From positions 1 to 11,486 of the forward strand of contig RCSS01000348.1 in assembly GCA_004000155.1 (NCBI GenBank): a stretch of DNA of 11,486 nt, read 5' to 3'. How positions within the stretch are numbered: the stretch's first letter is position 1; each line of letters begins with the position of its first letter. Position numbers and translations under genes: made by a program. Below the pieces are notes generated by a model. It was not told the origin of the DNA. It saw nothing but the letters and a program-made list of their open reading frames with translations, and did no database searches. This DNA is from Tubulinosema ratisbonensis (taxonomy: Eukaryota > Microsporidia > Tubulinosematidae). Positions 1 through 8,243 of the stretch are shown here, in pieces.

Positions 1-1666
1 CATATTTACATTAAATATCTTTAAGAATACATCCTAAATAAGATATACTTTTACAAATAATAAATAATCATCTTTTTAAAACAAAGTATTGATACATGAA
101 AAAAAATAATTTTATGAATTTTAAGAATTCTACTAAATTATTTAAATATTCAAAATCAACTTACATTTTATAAATTTTAATTTTTAGGTAAAGAGTTGTT
201 TCTTTTTGTTTATGTATGAAAAATATATATTAAAATATATCAATCTACTTTCTATATGCCATAATAAATACCCGTATAATAAGAAACAAAAGACATAATA
301 TGTTTCTACATTATTAGGTATAGTTCAAAATATTGCGAGCCTTTCCTGCTAATAGTCACTCTCATATAATTATATCATCATGACATTTAATATTTACATA
401 TTTTTGATTAGTTTGTCTGATGTCTTTATAACAGAATTTTTTTTAGGCTGGATTCAGAACCTATTAATTTCAAAATTTGAAAATTATATTTTTTCAAATA
501 TAAACACATATGTCTACCAGAAAAAAAATTATAAATTTACACATATTAACTCTATTTTTTTAAAACACTTATCATTCAGGTCACATTCTAATAAATAACA
601 CAGTTTAATATTTGATTTAACGTAATTTTTAAAAAGATGGTGTTCAAATAAGTAAATAATAACCTCTACTTTTAACAATGTCAATAGAAAAATAGATTTG
701 TAAGCCATTTTCGTTAAATAAAATATCTTTGATATATTTTTATTAAATTATGTTAAAATTGTTTTAAATTTACAAAAAAATAATTGGTAAAATTACTAAG
801 ATAAAATTTTTAAAATTAAGTAAAAAAGTTGTCTTAATTTATGCTTCTTTAGTCTTTAAATGAAAAATTAAAAATATTTTTTAAAATAGAACAAATAAAC
901 TTACTTAAATTTTTAAATCAAAATGTTTATCTTTAAGGTACTACTTAAATTATAAATAATTTAAATAAAATATTAAAATAAATTTAAATAAAATATTAAA
1001 ATAAATTTAAATAATTTTTCTCTCTTAGCATTTAAAAGTACAAGAAAATTTTAAATAATAAAATAATTTTTAATTCAAAAGAATAAATTTAAAAAAAGTA
1101 AAAATTTAATGCAAAAAAAACTAAGTGATTTTTAAAAAACACTTACAAAAACATTATAAATTAAAAATAAAATTTTATTTTTGTTTAAATTCCTTATTAA
1201 AAATAGTATTTCTTTGTTTTCGTATAAATTTAGTAAATTTGTTTTATTAATTTATGATTCATAAATTTAAAAATTAAGTTTTACTTTAATTTGTTTTTCT
1301 GTAATAAATAAATTAAAATATTAATCAATTTACAAAAGAAAGAACAGAATTTGAAAAATCAAATAGTCCTTTTATAATGGTAATTTTTTATAATTATAAA
1401 TTAAATTAAAAAAATAAAGTTAAATAAATATTTTATTTTTTTTCTTAAAAATTAAAAGATTAATAAAATGTTTATTTATAATAAAAAATTAATTTCTTTA
1501 TGTAAATAACTTGGTACTTTATGTGTAAGGTTAATTATTTAAAATTTCTTCTATTTTTATAAATTAAATAAATAATTTATTTATATAAACTAAAAGTTAT
1601 ATTAGTTAATGTTTAAATTTATACAAAAGTACCTTATTTTCTATGATAAATTTTTACTTAATGCTC
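1..1666. other. Long AT-rich gene-free stretch
   Basis: No convincing gene is seen on either strand. The longest open frame, 72 codons at 380-598 (+), is rich in Phe, Ile, Asn and Lys as expected from AT-rich noise, has no recognisable motif and no CCC-type motif before its ATG. Positions about 250-450 are slightly richer in G and C than the rest and could hold decayed sequence, but nothing can be identified. No tRNA-like cloverleaf or A/B-box pair was found by eye. The stretch is made mostly of A and T runs and contains the tandem repeat at 963-1008. Confidence 0.6.
963..1008. repeat. Two perfect tandem copies of a 23-bp AT unit
   Basis: The unit beginning AAATAAAATATTAAAATA is present at 963-985 and again at 986-1008 without a mismatch. 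The three bases before the first copy (TTT) match the end of the unit, and the first bases after the second copy (AAATAA) begin a third copy before the match is lost. It is most easily explained as replication slippage in low-complexity DNA. No functional role is suggested by its position. Confidence 0.85.
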
Positions 1667-1862
1667 TTTTTAAATTAATTTTTTAATTTGATAAGAATTA
1701 TTTATTAATTATTTTATAACATTCTATTAAAAATAATTTAATACTATAATAATAAAATAAAATACCTTAATTTAATTAATTATTAAATTATTTTTAATAG
1801 AATGTTATAAAATAATTAATAAATAATTCTTAGAATTCTATTTCAAAAAATTAATTTAAAAA
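1667..1862. repeat. Large inverted repeat (long hairpin) before the first gene
   Basis: The inner arms, 1692-1743 and 1781-1832, are exact reverse complements over 52 bp, separated by a 37-base loop (1744-1780). After an asymmetric mismatch (7 bases at 1685-1691 against 12 bases at 1833-1844), outer arms of 18 bp, 1667-1684 and 1845-1862, again pair perfectly. The arms contain almost no G or C (3 of 52), but a perfect 52-bp match is far beyond chance even in DNA this biased. The structure stops nine bases before the ATG at 1872, so it occupies the promoter or 5' leader. It could be a small non-autonomous foldback (MITE-like) element, a regulatory cruciform or RNA hairpin, or, less likely given the indel between arms, a foldback cloning or assembly artefact. 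Confidence 0.9.
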
Positions 1863-1868
1863 AATAAT

Positions 1869-1871
1869 CCC
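1869..1871 (+). promoter_or_regulatory. CCC motif abutting the start codon
   Basis: A CCC triplet directly precedes the ATG at 1872, in a region where C is very rare. CCC-like or GGG-like motifs just before start codons are reported as transcription signals in microsporidia. This is the main argument for taking the first ATG (1872) rather than internal ATGs such as the one at 1968. Confidence 0.5.
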
Positions 1872-2642
1872 ATGTTTATGTTTCTTCCATTTTTCTTTAA
1901 AAATGTTATATTATCAGAAAAAAAACCAAGTGTTTTTTACAAAGAAAAAGTGACTCAGTTTGAAAAGATGTTGAATTTATTAAAAGAAGGTGATTTAGTA
2001 GAATGTGTTTTATTTGCAAGTGAAAATTTTGATTACAATGCTGAAGAAAAATTAGAAAAAGCAGAGTGTAAATGTCAAGCTTTGTTTGAATTAAGAAAAG
2101 AAATTAATTTACAAATTCAAGGATTACTTAATGAAATGGCAAAAGAATCACCACTTAGTAAAACAGAAGATGAATCATCACATAAAGAAATTAGACAATT
2201 AAGTGATAAATTAATGAAGAAATATTTAAAATCATTGCAAATTTCTAGACAGAATCAATTATGTGGAAAGGAAAATCAACATACAAGAAAACAATCTACA
2301 ATTAAATTTGTTAATCTTTCTTTACAAAATGATGGTAAAGAAAAAAATAAAAAAGAATTTCTTGGTGTAGGTTCATTAAAAATGACATTTAATCCTTTTG
2401 AAAAATATAAACAATTTGAAAAAGAAAAAAGAAAAGAAAGTGAAGAAAAGAAAAGGAGAGAAAGATTACCTTATGCTAGAACTCATAAAAAGAAAGAAGA
2501 ATCTTCAATCACATTTGATTCTTCTGATGAAGAGAGAGAAGAAAGAATTAAGAAATTAGAAGAAAAAAGACAAAAATTATTACAGGAAATAAAAATTGAA
2601 ATGGCTGCCAGAGGTATAACAGAAGAAAAAAAATATAAATGA
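1872..2642 (+). CDS. Unrecognised Lys/Glu-rich protein, possibly truncated by an in-frame TGA
   Basis: I do not recognise this 256-residue protein. It opens with a short hydrophobic run (MFMFLPFFFKNVIL), which could be a weak signal or anchor sequence or may simply precede the real start. A predicted helical section rich in Leu, Glu and Lys follows (about 33-90), then a polar Ser/Asn/Gln stretch (100-155), and then highly charged Lys/Glu/Arg helix-forming sequence (about 178-256). The charged part includes an acidic Ser/Asp cluster (FDSSDEE) at about 216-222 and looks like single-helix or coiled-coil sequence. The start is supported by CCC at 1869-1871. The stop is TGA at 2640, and the same frame stays open for 98 more codons, so the product may be longer, or the gene recently shortened. 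The large inverted repeat lies immediately upstream. Coding status is supported by length and codon pattern, not by homology. Confidence 0.65.
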   Translation: MFMFLPFFFKNVILSEKKPSVFYKEKVTQFEKMLNLLKEGDLVECVLFASENFDYNAEEKLEKAECKCQALFELRKEINLQIQGLLNEMAKESPLSKTEDESSHKEIRQLSDKLMKKYLKSLQISRQNQLCGKENQHTRKQSTIKFVNLSLQNDGKEKNKKEFLGVGSLKMTFNPFEKYKQFEKEKRKESEEKKRRERLPYARTHKKKEESSITFDSSDEEREERIKKLEEKRQKLLQEIKIEMAARGITEEKKYK

Positions 2643-2939
2643 AAAATTAAACCGTTTTATAAAAAAACTAAAGAGTGTCATAAAATTGATAAGAGATCAC
2701 CGGTTGTTATTAAGAAAACTTCAAAGCAGGTTGTAAAAATAGAAATACAAGAGAATTTTGATTCTATACGTTATAATAGTCTACCGAAAGTAGAATCTAG
2801 TAGACAGAATATGATTGATGTGCCAAATGAATCAAGCGAGGCAGATAAAGCTAATAATCCTATACACAAAAATATTTTTGGTAGTCATGATAGGGATCTA
2901 AATAATACAGAAGTAATACCAAAATCTTCAGAACAGTAA
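2643..2939 (+). pseudogene. Open in-frame extension beyond the TGA of the preceding gene
   Basis: Reading on in exactly the same frame after the TGA at 2640-2642 gives 98 sense codons ending in TAA at 2937-2939. The encoded sequence starts KIKPFYKKTKEC and ends PKSSEQ. It is polar and probably disordered, rich in Lys, Ser and Asn. Its G+C is near 30%, higher than the 22-25% seen in sampled lines upstream, and codons such as CCG, CGT, AGC and CTA appear here. It may be the severed C-terminus of the upstream gene, a read-through product, or coding DNA of other origin. There is no ATG near its beginning, so it is unlikely to be a separate intact gene. A wrong base at the TGA is also possible. 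Confidence 0.45.
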
Positions 2940-3521
2940 CTAATGTTACTTAAGGTTTAAGCGAAAATGATAAAAAAACAACCAGATAATAAGTCAACAA
3001 CACTAACCAATGCTCAAAAATATGTAATAATTCCTCAAAACGATCAATTTAACAAAAATAATAAATGATTATTGAATGAAAATAATAAAATTATTGAATA
3101 AAATTAAAATAAAATTAAAATTAAAAATCACACTTTGTTTTTTATAGGTTTTACAGGCATCCTTGTCCTGTGAATATATATTACAAAAATAAACAATTAT
3201 TCTTTAATTTATTTTCAATCTATTTATATTTTAAGGATTCTTTTGGCCTAGAACCAATAATAAAATAAATGTCATCAAATACGACCACAACAAATTGTCA
3301 TTATGATTGAATTCATGTCACTCTGACACAATAGTAAATAAATTATTGAATAATAAAAACATATGAAATATTTTTTAAAGCATTTATTTAATTTATTTTT
3401 TTAATGATTAATTCTTTCTACTTTACTTTTATTGTTCAGTAAATTTAAAATAAAATTAAAATTTAATAACTGTAAAAATAATTAATAAAAAATAATTAAA
3501 AAAATATTTTTTATTTTACCC
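2940..3521. other. Intergenic region with possible decayed coding sequence
   Basis: From 2940 the frame of the preceding gene continues past TAA stops at 2937 and 2958 into 35 more sense codons (2961-3065, including an ATG at 2967) before TGA at 3066. That is compatible with a decayed tail but is short. After about 3070 come A/T repeats containing copies of TTATTGAATA. Positions about 3145-3320 are less AT-biased and hold a small 5-bp hairpin (ACAGG/CCTGT at about 3153-3172). From about 3340 to the GCN20-like start the DNA is low-complexity A/T. No intact gene, tRNA or terminator can be defended. Confidence 0.45.
3519..3521 (+). promoter_or_regulatory. CCC motif abutting the GCN20-like start codon
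   Basis: CCC immediately before ATGG, following a T-rich run, has the same arrangement as at 1869. It supports 3522 as the start codon and fits the microsporidian CCC-type transcription signal. Confidence 0.55.
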
Positions 3522-5228
3522 ATGGATGAAATATTTAAAAAATATTCTTGCACTTCTTACTTAANNAANNTGAGTAGAAAACAGTTTAATTCAACCAAAG
3601 AAATAGAAAAGACATTCAAACCATTTGTAAATGAAGATGACTTAGTAAAAATAATAGACAGTTTATCAATCAATGTGGTAGAAAAACAGGAAGAAAAAGA
3701 AGAAGTCAGTGCAAAAAAATCTGATGAGTTTAGAAGCATAATTTATGAAGAAGAAGAACCAGAAAGTGACTGTGAATATGATGTTAATCAAGACATAGTC
3801 TGTAAAGGGATAGATTTACTCAGGGATGGTAAAGTAATCTTAAAAGACACTGATCTTAAATTGGTACAAAATAACATTTATGGCTTACTTGGTAAAAATG
3901 GGATTGGTAAATCAACTTTACTTCATGCAATAAGAAAAAAGAAATGGGACATTCCTAACATTAAAATTAGATTGGTAAAACAAGAACATTTTACTGTTGA
4001 AAAGAGNATCATTGATTATGTTGTACCAATTAACAAAGAAAATGAGACAGAATCAAATATTAAAAGAAACAAAGCTGTAAAAATTTTACAAAATTTTGGG
4101 TTTACTGACGTAAATAAAAAGATTAGTGAGCTTAGCGGAGGATGGTGTTGTAGGGTAAGACTGGCTAAAGCCATTTCTGAAGAGCCTGATTTACTTTTAT
4201 TGGATGAACCAACCAATATGTTAGATTTAGAGTCAATTATTTACTTAGCAGATGTTATTAAAACAATGAAAACAGTCTTAGTGGTTTCTCATGACAGATT
4301 CTTTTTAAATGAAATTTCTGAGTTTATTTTAGAATTGGAGAATCAGAAATTGACAGAGTGGAAAGGAAATTATGATTCATACGTTGAACAAAAGAAAATT
4401 TATGAAGAAAACGCTGAGAAAATTTATAAAAGAAATGTTCAAGACAGGGCTCACTTACAGGAATTCATTAACAAATTCAGGGCTAATGCTAAAAGAGCTT
4501 CTCTCGTACAAAGCAAAATTAAAGTTTTAGAAAAATTGGAATTCATTGAACCACCAAAAAAAACTTTTTTTTCTTTTAAATTTGAGAGTAAAGAAGCAAA
4601 ACCTCTGTTAATGGAGGTAAAAAATTTAGGAATAATTAGGGATGGTAAAGAAATACTCAAAAATATTGATTTTAAAATAAAAGACAAAGACAGAATTGTT
4701 ATTATTGGAGAGAATGGTGCTGGTAAATCTACTTTTTTAAAATGTTTAGCTAATGAATTAGTGTGTACTGGTGATGTAATCAATCATTCTAGTTTAGCGT
4801 ATTACGCACAGCAACACGTTGATAATTTACCTTACGATATGAATGTATTTGATTTTTGGNAGAAGAAAACAGGGAATGAAGCTTTTAGTGCTTTTAAGAA
4901 ACACACTTCTAAATTTGGATTGAATCTTAAAAATGAAAAGATTAAAGAATTGAGTGGTGGTCAGAAAAGTAAATTAACCTTTGCTGTGCTCAATTACTTT
5001 AAACCTAATTTACTTTTGTTGGATGAACCAACCAATCATTTAGATATAGAAATGATTGAAGCTTTGTCTGATGCTATTAAGGTGTTTGANGGTGCTGTTG
5101 TTGCAGTATCTCATGATATTAAATTTATTGAGACGTGTTTTAATGAATTATACGAATGTAAAGATGGTAATCTTACGTACGTTAAGGATGGATTGGATTC
5201 TATTTTAAGAAAAAATTTCATAAATTAA
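3522..5228 (+). CDS. GCN20: Gcn20/ABCF3-type cytosolic ABC ATPase
   Basis: A 568-residue soluble ABC-F protein with two ATP-binding domains and no membrane segments. Domain 1 has Walker A GKNGIGKST (124-132), signature LSGGW (204-208), Walker B LLLLDEP (224-230) and switch His257. Domain 2 has GENGAGKST (396-404), LSGGQ (477-481), LLLLDEP (497-503) and His531. The linker between them (about 305-345, with HLQEFINKFRANA and VLEKLEFIEPP) is the feature most typical of the Gcn20/ABCF3 branch. In yeast Gcn20 acts with Gcn1 on ribosomes to promote Gcn2 activation under amino-acid starvation. About 90 N-terminal residues remain before domain 1, against roughly 190 in yeast. They keep a helical pattern (FKPFVNEDDLVKIIDSL) like the start of ABCF3. 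Four N bases (3565-3570) blur residues 15-17. Single Ns at 4007, 4860 and 5090 do not touch ATPase motifs. Whether a Gcn1 or Gcn2 partner exists cannot be judged here. Confidence 0.9.
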   Translation: MDEIFKKYSCTSYLXXXSRKQFNSTKEIEKTFKPFVNEDDLVKIIDSLSINVVEKQEEKEEVSAKKSDEFRSIIYEEEEPESDCEYDVNQDIVCKGIDLLRDGKVILKDTDLKLVQNNIYGLLGKNGIGKSTLLHAIRKKKWDIPNIKIRLVKQEHFTVEKXIIDYVVPINKENETESNIKRNKAVKILQNFGFTDVNKKISELSGGWCCRVRLAKAISEEPDLLLLDEPTNMLDLESIIYLADVIKTMKTVLVVSHDRFFLNEISEFILELENQKLTEWKGNYDSYVEQKKIYEENAEKIYKRNVQDRAHLQEFINKFRANAKRASLVQSKIKVLEKLEFIEPPKKTFFSFKFESKEAKPLLMEVKNLGIIRDGKEILKNIDFKIKDKDRIVIIGENGAGKSTFLKCLANELVCTGDVINHSSLAYYAQQHVDNLPYDMNVFDFWXKKTGNEAFSAFKKHTSKFGLNLKNEKIKELSGGQKSKLTFAVLNYFKPNLLLLDEPTNHLDIEMIEALSDAIKVFXGAVVAVSHDIKFIETCFNELYECKDGNLTYVKDGLDSILRKNFIN

Positions 5229-5530
5229 ATAATTAATAAAGAAATATTCTAAAAAAATCAATAATTCTTAATATTTGTTAAAATTCAACTATTTTTTAGT
5301 AAATAATTTTTAACAATTATATTATAAAATTAGTTTAGCAAAAGATCTTCGTATGGATTTCTCACCCTTAAGCAAGAAAAAAATATATTTTCCAAAATTG
5401 AAATATTTTTTTAAAATTTGTATGTTTCTAAAATTTGAATTATTTTTTGATTCCAATTTGAAAAAAACTAACAAATAAAACAAAAAATTTAAAACAAAAA
5501 AATGCATGAATTGCAAAACTCAATCATACA
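5229..5530. other. AT-rich spacer
   Basis: This stretch lies between the ABC ATPase stop and the small membrane-protein start, both on the + strand. It has no CCC motif, no strong hairpin and no credible gene. A 64-codon open frame on the minus strand (5322-5516) has only AT-driven composition. Confidence 0.5.
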
Positions 5531-5845
5531 ATGTCACAGCCACAAGTAGCCTACCCAGAAAGAGAGGAGAAGACACTAAGATGGAACGCTACAAAAATAT
5601 TTATAGCCTTTTTATTGTTCGTAATAAGCTTTGGTTGTATTTTTCTAGGTTTGAAACCATTAATAGAAGGTGACACTGATTTAAANGCCTTTGCCAATAT
5701 TTTATTTGTTATTTTTCATCTGTTTTATATGTTTAGTTTTAGTGCAGTGAAGAAGAATACACATTTTTTCTTTTGGTGTTTAAGTTTTTTTATGGTTGAT
5801 GGAATGACGTTAGCTTTTTTATTTTATGATGAAATTTTCTTTTAA
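5531..5845 (+). CDS. Small unrecognised protein with three membrane helices
   Basis: A 104-residue protein with a polar N-terminus (about 1-21, MSQPQVAYPEREEKTLRWNA) and three hydrophobic segments at about 23-42, 53-72 and 78-98. It ends five residues after the last helix. There is no clear cleavable signal peptide. The regular polar/hydrophobic pattern and the clean codon reading argue for a real gene even though no CCC motif precedes the ATG. Residue 52 is uncertain because of an N at 5686. I do not recognise the family. A faint likeness to small TMEM230/134-type proteins (Lys-rich start, helix, Gly, short loop, helix) is not enough for a call. Its 3' end faces MSH2 across 235 bp. Confidence 0.7.
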   Translation: MSQPQVAYPEREEKTLRWNATKIFIAFLLFVISFGCIFLGLKPLIEGDTDLXAFANILFVIFHLFYMFSFSAVKKNTHFFFWCLSFFMVDGMTLAFLFYDEIFF

Positions 5846-5932
5846 ATAAAATTTATATTTTTTTTTCTTTTTAATAAGGAAAATATTATTATTTTGAATG
5901 ATATTTTTATAAAAGTAAAATTAAATAATTAG

Positions 5933-5995
5933 TCATTTAGAAAAATCAAAATAAAAGATTAAAAAAAAATCAATTTATTTTATAATTCTAAATGA
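5933..5995. terminator. Hairpin between the convergent membrane-protein and MSH2 genes
   Basis: TCATTTAGAA (5933-5942) pairs perfectly with TTCTAAATGA (5986-5995). Inside it, AAAATAAA (5948-5955) pairs with TTTATTTT (5974-5981), then GATT (5957-5960) with AATC (5968-5971), around a seven-base A loop (5961-5967). It lies about 88 bases after one stop codon and 86 bases before the other, and being symmetrical it would form in both transcripts. A role in 3'-end formation or in separating the two units is inference. Much of the inner stem is low-complexity. Confidence 0.4.
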
Positions 5996-6080
5996 TAAAA
6001 TTTTAAAAATAATATAAATTTTATTCATACATAAAATTGAAAAGTAAACTAAAAAATAAATTTTTATTTGATATTTTAAT

Positions 6081-8243
6081 TCATAAATATTTTTTAGCCT
6101 CTTCAATTACTTCCTCAGGAAAATTTACCATTTGTGCCACTCCTATCCCATAAGAATCTCCGATCCCATCAATCAATTTGTAAAATATTTTATTATTAAA
6201 TACTTCTATTTTCTTATTTAAACATTCTTTAGTGCATAATTCAGTAAAATGAGTGGCAAAAAATACAAAACTTCTTTTTTCAATTAAATATTCTTTTACT
6301 GCCAAAGNAATACTTAATCCATCAATGTCACTTGTACCTCTTCCTAACTCATCAATTAATACCAGTGATTTGTTTGTGCATCGATGAGTAATTTTAGAAA
6401 TTTCTTCCATTTCATTTAAAAATGTTGATTTATGCCTGGAAGGACAATCATTGGCTCCTATTCTAACTAAAATAGAATCAAATAAAGNTATTTTAGCTTC
6501 ACTTGCTGGTACAGGTGATCCTATTTGACTTAATAAAGCAATCATTCCCANAGTTTTAAGAAANGTTGATTTACCACCCATGTTAGGACCAGTGATTGTC
6601 ACAAATCTTTTATCATTTATTTCAATGCTGTTAGGAATATTTCCTATTTTAATTTGTGGGTGAAAAGCATCTGTTAATTTNAAATTTTCTTCAATGACAG
6701 GAAAAGACCATCCTTCATTTAATTTTTCAGCAAAGGCTTTTAATACATCAATTTGACTTATCATAAAATTAATAGCCTCAATTACACCACAAAAATTAAC
6801 ACCATATTCATTTAANCCTGAAATAACTAATTTTTCCTCATTTTTGATTAAAATTTCTATTCTTTCCTTTTCTTTGATTAATCTGTCCATTTCTTTGGTA
6901 GTAAAAGTTATGCCACTTTTTAAAAAGCTTAGTTCTAAAAATCTATTTTTCTTAAATTCTTCTTCAAAAATTTTAAAATCATTTCTTGAAATTTTAAAAG
7001 AATTTTCTGAAAATTTAATTTTTTTGTTCAAATTTAAAATTCTTTCTTTTTCTTTTTTTATTTCTTTGTTTAAATTTCTTAATTCACAATGAAGCTCTTT
7101 TAATGTGTCATTTATTTCATTAACAAACCCTTCTTTATTAATCAATCTATTAATTTCATTTCTTAATGGGTTTACATTCTGAAGTAAAAGTAAAGTATTT
7201 TCTTTTATTTCTGAATCTTCATTTATTTCTAGAATTAAATTATGAATTTTTGTAAGATTTTCTTCTAATTTTAATAAATTTTCTGTTGTACATTTTTTAT
7301 TTTCTAACTGTTTTGTTATTTTTGACAGGTCTGTTAAATTTTTAAGTTGACATAATTCAAAATTTAAAAACATTTTTGATAAATTTTGTCTTTTCAAAAT
7401 TTCTTCTTTGTTTAAAAGAGGAGACCTTACAAATTGTTCTAATAATCTTTTGCCTTGTACTGTCATANAAGTAAAATATTTTAAAGGATTAATAACAGTC
7501 AAAGTAAAATTGTCAATAGTAAAAGAAAAAGGATTTTCTAATTCTTCGGCTGTAATATCTTCTGTACATGCATATTTCTTTATTAATTTTAGTGCTAGAT
7601 TGTCACTTTGTTTGTTTTCTTCTTTTTGTTTATGTTTAAGGGGTAAACTACAAATTCTTTCACTTTTTGTTTCTTCTTCTTTATTTTTTATTTTGCAAAA
7701 TTTAACAACCAGTCCCATACTTTTTAAAGGCTTTTCTAATTTAATGTCATTTATGACACATTCTGTCACATTGAATCCAGTAAGAATACAAAAAAGATGT
7801 GAAAAAATATCATCATCAAAAAATTCTGTTTGTTTATAAACATTTTCAGTCAAAATTACAAGAAATATTTTGTTTTTTTCTTCTTTTTTTAAGTAAATTG
7901 AAGCAAAGGAAGGAATCATAGATTCATTTAAACATATTTCATAAAAATCATTCCAATTAGAAGGAGTGCCTTTTTTATTTATTTTAAATCCTTCATTAGA
8001 ATTTAAATATTCAATTACAGGTATTTTTAGTTCAATCAATGCAAATTTTATTACAGTCTCATATTCAGGCTTAGTTAATTTTATGGTTCTAAGGTTTTCT
8101 TCGTTTAAAAATGCTGAAGGTAAAGTTATTCCTGATATGATTAGTTTGTCAATATCATTCTCATAAATGAAATAGGATTCNTTCTGGTTAAATATTTTTA
8201 TTGAGTTTGACTCTAAAGTGTTGTAAAAAGAAATGAAATTCAT
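6081..8243 (-). CDS. MSH2: DNA mismatch-repair protein MSH2 (short form)
   Basis: A 720-residue MutS-family ATPase, the common subunit of the nuclear heterodimers that recognise mismatches. The C-terminal ATPase domain has Walker A TGPNMGGKST (551-560; the N at 6564 falls in the third base of ACN, so Thr560 is certain), signature STFLNEM (606-612), Walker B LVLIDELGRGTS (627-638) and ATHFTEL (663-669). The start of the core domain is seen at about 250-297 (TVQGKRLLEQFVRSPLLNKE), and a Lys/Glu-rich lever/clamp helical region at about 300-500. MSH2 rather than another paralogue is indicated by the N-terminus (NFISFYNTLESNSIKIF) and TEFFDDDIFSHL (139-150), which parallels the EF-DND-FSNL segment of MSH2, and by absence of the Phe-x-Glu mismatch motif of MSH6. 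It is about 200 residues shorter than typical MSH2. The end comes right after NFPEEVIEEAKKYL, so most of the C-terminal dimerisation helices are missing. It ends in TGA, which shows that TGA serves as a stop here. Confidence 0.92.
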   Translation of the reverse strand: MNFISFYNTLESNSIKIFNQXESYFIYENDIDKLIISGITLPSAFLNEENLRTIKLTKPEYETVIKFALIELKIPVIEYLNSNEGFKINKKGTPSNWNDFYEICLNESMIPSFASIYLKKEEKNKIFLVILTENVYKQTEFFDDDIFSHLFCILTGFNVTECVINDIKLEKPLKSMGLVVKFCKIKNKEEETKSERICSLPLKHKQKEENKQSDNLALKLIKKYACTEDITAEELENPFSFTIDNFTLTVINPLKYFTXMTVQGKRLLEQFVRSPLLNKEEILKRQNLSKMFLNFELCQLKNLTDLSKITKQLENKKCTTENLLKLEENLTKIHNLILEINEDSEIKENTLLLLQNVNPLRNEINRLINKEGFVNEINDTLKELHCELRNLNKEIKKEKERILNLNKKIKFSENSFKISRNDFKIFEEEFKKNRFLELSFLKSGITFTTKEMDRLIKEKERIEILIKNEEKLVISXLNEYGVNFCGVIEAINFMISQIDVLKAFAEKLNEGWSFPVIEENXKLTDAFHPQIKIGNIPNSIEINDKRFVTITGPNMGGKSXFLKTXGMIALLSQIGSPVPASEAKIXLFDSILVRIGANDCPSRHKSTFLNEMEEISKITHRCTNKSLVLIDELGRGTSDIDGLSIXLAVKEYLIEKRSFVFFATHFTELCTKECLNKKIEVFNNKIFYKLIDGIGDSYGIGVAQMVNFPEEVIEEAKKYL

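Noticed and set aside
380..598. 72-codon open frame on the + strand.
   Set aside because: The composition is what AT-rich noise gives, there is no start motif before it, and no domain or pattern is recognisable.
1565..1583. 19-base A/T palindrome.
   Set aside because: It has a one-base centre, cannot form a stable hairpin, and such palindromes are frequent in A/T-only DNA.
3153..3172. Small ACAGG/CCTGT hairpin as a terminator or RNA gene.
   Set aside because: The stem is only 5 bp, with weak flanking pairs, no T run tied to it, and it lies over 200 bases from the nearest stop codon.
3140..3330. Minus-strand fragments reminiscent of piggyBac-type transposase (a RMPVKPIKNKV-like run, a NDNLLWS-like run, and a DRFEELLHIF-like run near 3050).
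   Set aside because: Each match is about ten residues, in different frames with stops between, and their order along the strand does not fit the real protein. A profile search (Pfam DDE_Tnp_1_7) on the translated minus strand would settle it.
5322..5516. 64-codon open frame on the minus strand between two + strand genes.
   Set aside because: Low-complexity Phe/Lys/Asn composition and no supporting signal.
6024..6080. MSH2 C-terminal extension by reading through its TGA.
   Set aside because: The frame closes after 19 codons and gives AT-type residues with no likeness to the MSH2 C-terminus. A run of that length is expected often by chance.
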